Source: Streptomyces sp. PTY087I2 (GTDB lineage Bacteria > Actinomycetota > Actinomycetes > Streptomycetales > Streptomycetaceae). From it: a stretch of 64,000 nucleotides of DNA. Below the pieces are notes generated by a model. It saw only the letters and a list, made by a program, of their open reading frames with translations. It ran no database searches and was not told the origin of the DNA. Where the stretch lies: assembly GCF_001687325.1 (NCBI RefSeq), contig NZ_LZRD01000031.1:1-64000 (forward strand), read 5' to 3'. Positions 61,031 to 64,000 of the stretch are shown here, piece after piece (positions within the stretch are counted from its first letter, which is position 1; every line of letters starts with the position of its first letter). Both the position numbers and the translations under genes were made by a program.

Positions 61031-61492
61031 ATGAACGAGACCTTGGTGACCCTGGTGGGTAACGCGGCGACGGCGGTGGACTTCCGGGAGACGGCCACCG
61101 GAGGAATGGCGCGATTCCGTTTCGCCGTCACTCCGCGCCGCTGGGACCGCGAGAAACAGCTCTGGGCCGACGGCCGCACCAGCTTCTACACCGTCTGGTC
61201 CTGGCGGACGCTCGCCGCGAATCTCGCCGGTTCCGTTTCGGTCGGGGAACCCCTCGTCGTGCACGGCCGGTTGAAGGTCCGCGAGGAGGAACAGGCCGGT
61301 CAGCGGCGGACGTTCGTCGATGTCGAGGCCGTCGCCGTCGGCCACGACCTGAGCCGGGGGACGGCCGCCTTCCGCCGGGCGCCCAGGATGGAACCCGTTC
61401 TGACGGAGCGTCCGGAGCGCATCACGGACGGCGACACACAGGAGTCGCCGAAAGAACGGGAAGAGGTCGGCGCAATGGCCGCAGTGTCCTGA
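61031..61492 (+). CDS. ssbB: single-stranded DNA-binding protein SsbB
   Basis: A 153-residue OB-fold SSB: VTLVGNAATAVDFRETATGG, ARFRFAVTPRRWDREKQLWA, SFYTVWSWRTLAANLAGSVS and VHGRLKVREEE. It lacks the acidic C-terminal tip (DDDIPF) of SsbA, ending EVGAMAAVS, which fits the sporulation-associated SsbB paralogue of Streptomyces. ATG 61031 follows GGGGGCGG. Downstream of dynA-dynB by 116 bp. Confidence 0.92.
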   Translation: MNETLVTLVGNAATAVDFRETATGGMARFRFAVTPRRWDREKQLWADGRTSFYTVWSWRTLAANLAGSVSVGEPLVVHGRLKVREEEQAGQRRTFVDVEAVAVGHDLSRGTAAFRRAPRMEPVLTERPERITDGDTQESPKEREEVGAMAAVS

Positions 61493-61536
61493 AAAGACGG
61501 TTCGGCGGCGTGTTCGGGTGGCATCCCGCGATAACG

Positions 61537-61551
61537 ATTCCGATTCGGAAT
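61537..61551. promoter_or_regulatory. small inverted repeat
   Basis: ATTCCG ATT CGGAAT, in a locally AT-rich patch 44 bp after the ssbB stop. May be a terminator remnant or an operator for the following surface-protein gene. Confidence 0.35.
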
Positions 61552-61690
61552 GGTTGGCGAAGGGCGGTACGGGGGACCGGCCTCCGCCCGTTCTTTAGGA
61601 TTCCCAGTGCTCACGGGTCACTTGGGTCTGCTGGCGAGGCATTCCCCACACGCGCACCATGCGCGAGGGCCTCGCCCGGAGGGGAATTCT

Positions 61691-63184
61691 GTGTTTTCTG
61701 CGCCTTCAGCGTCCGCTGCGTCGTCCGGCACGACAGGAGCGGACCGCGGCCGCGGGATCCTCCGCCCGGTCGCCGCGCTGCTGGTCTCCGGTCTCGTCGC
61801 GGCCGCCGCGCTCGTCGGCGCCGGACCGGCGGCGGCCGACGACCCGGGACGCCACCAGGGCGGCGCGGCCGCCGTGCTCGACGGACTGAAGACCTTCGAC
61901 AGCGCCGTGCTCCGCATCGCGGGGGAGAACGGCGCGCCCGACCGGGCCCAGGAACTGCCCGCCGGACTCTTCGAGATGACCGTGGACGGCGGCGGCAAGC
62001 TCAAGACCTACTGCATCGACCTCCACAACCCCACCCAGGACCAGGCGAAGTACCTGGAGACCCCCTGGGCCGAGACCTCGCTCGGCGCCAACCGGAACGC
62101 GGGGAAGATCCGCTGGATCCTTCAGCACTCCTACCCGCAGGTCGACGACCTGGCCGCGCTCGCCGAGGCGGCCGGCACCGGTCCGCTGACGGAGCGGACC
62201 GCCGCCGCCGGGACCCAGGTCGCCATCTGGCGCTACTCGGACAACGCCGACGTCACCGCGTCGGACAAGCAGGCGGAGAAGCTCGCCGACTGGCTCCAGC
62301 GCAGCGCGCGCCCGGCGAAGGAGCCGCGGGCCTCGCTGACCCTGGAACCGGCCGCCGTCTCCGGCCGGGCCGGGGAACCGATCGGTCCCGTGACCGTCCG
62401 CACCGCCGCGGGCCAGGTCTCGGTGTCGCCCCCGGTGGACGCGGCGGCCAGCGGCGTCCGGGTCACCGACAAGAAGGGAGCCCTGGTCACCGAGGCGTCC
62501 GACGGGGACCGGCTCTACTTCGCCGTGCCGAAGGACACCGCCGACGGCACCGCGTCGCTGACGGTCCAGGCCACCACCTCCGTGCCGGTCGGCCGGGCCT
62601 TCGTGGGGACGGGCCGCACCCAGACCCAGATCCTGGCCGGTTCCAGCGAGTCCACGGTCTCCGCCCGGGCGACCGCCACCTGGGCCGAGACCGGCGCCGC
62701 CCCGGCGGTGACCGCCCGCAAGAACTGCGCGAAGGGCGGCGTGGACGTCACGGCCGTCAACCGGGGCGACGAGCCGTTCACCTTCGAGCTGGCCGGCACG
62801 GAGCACACCGTCGCCGCCGGGGAGACCGGCACGGTCACCGTCCCCGTCGCCGAGGACCAGGCGTACGACTTCACCATCATCGGACCCGCCGGGTTCAGCC
62901 GCACCTTCACCGGGGTGCTGGACTGCGCCACCAGCGGCAGCGTCCTGGAGCAGGAGAGCCGGGAGGCGGGCGGCGCGGGCAACGACGTCGTCACGCGGAG
63001 CGCCGAGCAGTCCGTCCCGGCCACGACCGGCTCCACCTCCTCGGGCCTGGAGGGCGACCTCGCCGCCACGGGCGGCTCCAGCGCCACCCCGATGCTCGCC
63101 GCCGTCGCCATCGGACTGCTCGTCGTGGGCGGCGGCGCGGTCTTCGCCCTCCGCCGGAAGAAGCCCCACACCGACGGTGAGTGA
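61691..63184 (+). CDS. thioester-forming, sortase-anchored surface protein (TQXA domain)
   Basis: A 497-residue cell-wall protein. GTG 61691 follows GGAGGGG. Signal peptide ending about residue 50 (ALLVSGLVAAAALVGAGPAA). The thioester domain has Cys108 (LKTYCIDLHN) and Gln176 within the TQXA motif (GTQVAIWRYSD), which are expected to form an internal Cys-Gln bond able to react with host or surface amines. Two Ig-like parts follow, then LAATG (a class E sortase motif, LAxTG), a TM helix (TPMLAAVAIGLLVVGGGAVF) and RRKK. In Streptomyces, LAxTG proteins include the chaplins, so this may decorate aerial hyphae or spores. Confidence 0.9.
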   Translation: MFSAPSASAASSGTTGADRGRGILRPVAALLVSGLVAAAALVGAGPAAADDPGRHQGGAAAVLDGLKTFDSAVLRIAGENGAPDRAQELPAGLFEMTVDGGGKLKTYCIDLHNPTQDQAKYLETPWAETSLGANRNAGKIRWILQHSYPQVDDLAALAEAAGTGPLTERTAAAGTQVAIWRYSDNADVTASDKQAEKLADWLQRSARPAKEPRASLTLEPAAVSGRAGEPIGPVTVRTAAGQVSVSPPVDAAASGVRVTDKKGALVTEASDGDRLYFAVPKDTADGTASLTVQATTSVPVGRAFVGTGRTQTQILAGSSESTVSARATATWAETGAAPAVTARKNCAKGGVDVTAVNRGDEPFTFELAGTEHTVAAGETGTVTVPVAEDQAYDFTIIGPAGFSRTFTGVLDCATSGSVLEQESREAGGAGNDVVTRSAEQSVPATTGSTSSGLEGDLAATGGSSATPMLAAVAIGLLVVGGGAVFALRRKKPHTDGE

Positions 63185-63309
63185 GCACCCGCCCGCACGA
63201 GGTGACCGGCGCTCCTGTGCCGGTGGGTGGACGGGTTTCCGTCCGGGGGCGGGTGTCAGGCAAGATGGGTGTATCTGCCCACACCTCTATTGCTGCCGGA
63301 CGGTTTCTC

Positions 63310-64000
63310 TTGGCTGAGTTCATCTACACCATGCGCAAGACGCGCAAGGCGCACGGCGACAAGGTGATCCTTGATGACGTCACCTTGAACTTCCTGCCCG
63401 GTGCGAAGATCGGTGTCGTGGGCCCCAACGGCGCCGGTAAGTCCACGGTGCTGAAGATCATGGCGGGCCTGGAGCAGCCGTCCAACGGTGACGCGTTCCT
63501 GTCGCCCGGCTTCACCGTCGGCATCCTCATGCAGGAGCCCAAGCTCGACGAGTCGAAGACGGTCCTGGAGAACGTCCAGGACGGCGCCGCCGAGATCATG
63601 GGCAAGCTCAAGCGCTTCAACGAGGTCGCCGAGCTCATGGCGACCGACTACTCCGACGCGCTGATGGAGGAGATGGGCAAGCTCCAGGAGGACCTGGACC
63701 ACGCCAACGCGTGGGACCTGGACGCCCAGCTGGAGCAGGCCATGGACGCCCTGGGCTGCCCGCCCGGCGACTGGCCGGTCACCAACCTCTCCGGTGGCGA
63801 GAAGCGCCGCGTGGCGCTCTGCAAGCTCCTCATCGAGGCCCCGGACCTGCTCCTCCTCGACGAGCCCACCAACCACCTGGACGCCGAGTCGGTGAACTGG
63901 CTGGAGCAGCACCTCTCGAAGTACGCGGGTGCCGTCGTCGCCGTCACCCACGACCGGTACTTCCTCAACAACGTCGCCGAGTGGATCCTCGAACTCGACC
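63310..64000 (+). CDS. ettA: energy-dependent translational throttle EttA (ABC-F), 5' part
   Basis: About 230 residues are visible before the window ends. A TTG start (63310) gives MAEFIYTMRKTRKAHGDKVI, the conserved EttA beginning. First ATPase domain: VVGPNGAGKSTVLKIMAGLE (Walker A), NLSGGEKRRVALCKLLIEAP (signature), LLLLDEPTNHLDAESVNWLE (Walker B), VAVTHDRYFL (H-switch). It gates the first translation step on the ribosome E site according to ATP level. Preceding 125 bp show no clear RBS. The second ATPase domain lies beyond the right edge. Confidence 0.95.
   Translation, partial: MAEFIYTMRKTRKAHGDKVILDDVTLNFLPGAKIGVVGPNGAGKSTVLKIMAGLEQPSNGDAFLSPGFTVGILMQEPKLDESKTVLENVQDGAAEIMGKLKRFNEVAELMATDYSDALMEEMGKLQEDLDHANAWDLDAQLEQAMDALGCPPGDWPVTNLSGGEKRRVALCKLLIEAPDLLLLDEPTNHLDAESVNWLEQHLSKYAGAVVAVTHDRYFLNNVAEWILELD

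Overview
The window is very high in G+C, uses GTG and TTG as well as ATG starts, and carries hallmark actinomycete families: SARP regulator, XRE/DUF397 pair, RNHCP proteins, a dynamin-like gene pair with ssbB, an LAxTG sortase substrate, and a rare TTA codon. It reads as chromosomal Streptomyces DNA. No integrase, transposase, CRISPR array or phage module was seen. The genome looks like ordinary core and semi-core chromosome with several accessory genes.

Layout. 1-2517: 5' part of a class II lanthipeptide synthetase (lanM), running off the left edge. 2913-7285: a LacI regulator divergent from a three-gene sugar-catabolic operon, with a clear operator between them. 7499-10901: a SARP regulator divergent from an MMPL exporter. 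10980-13578: two tandem RNHCP proteins, a DinB protein and an MBL-fold hydrolase. 13853-15481: secreted GH25 muramidase and a Tat-exported amidase (with a TTA codon). 15486-17070: XRE/DUF397 pair. 17215-19240: a DUF4157 (eCIS-effector-type) protein with a possible papain-like C-terminus, converging on a 4-TM protein. 19431-21311: two-component system. 21386-25125: recD2 and citrate synthase. 25625-28634: copZ-copA with a CsoR box. 28733-32004: TetR and its divergent MMPL exporter. 32233-33949: methyltransferase, small HTH protein, DinB protein. 33998-42059: myo-inositol catabolism (iolE-like, iolC, aldolase, iolB, iolD, mmsA). 42145-50046: DUF4291, GNAT, a hydrolase-ABC ATPase fusion plus permease, VWA lipoprotein, DUF1772, GNAT. 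50310-52776: FG-GAP propeller and a PGRP-type amidase. 53123-56882: two-component system plus ABC transporter sharing a 20-bp operator-like motif. 56994-57066: tRNA-Arg. 57364-61492: dynA-dynB-ssbB sporulation cluster. 61691-63184: thioester-forming surface protein. 63310-end: ettA, running off the right edge.

The most interesting candidates are the DUF4157 protein with a Cys/His/Glu arrangement in its C-terminal domain, the fusion of an exported serine hydrolase with an ABC ATPase, the conserved 20-bp inverted motif tying the second two-component system to its neighbouring ABC transporter, and a window-wide pattern of in-frame and intergenic GC-rich minisatellites that decorate otherwise ordinary enzymes (lanM, copA, iolC, iolD, a histidine kinase, dynB). 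Both two-component operons also show short duplications exactly at the kinase/regulator junction.

Functions are assigned from recognisable motifs and family memory only; no database search was run.
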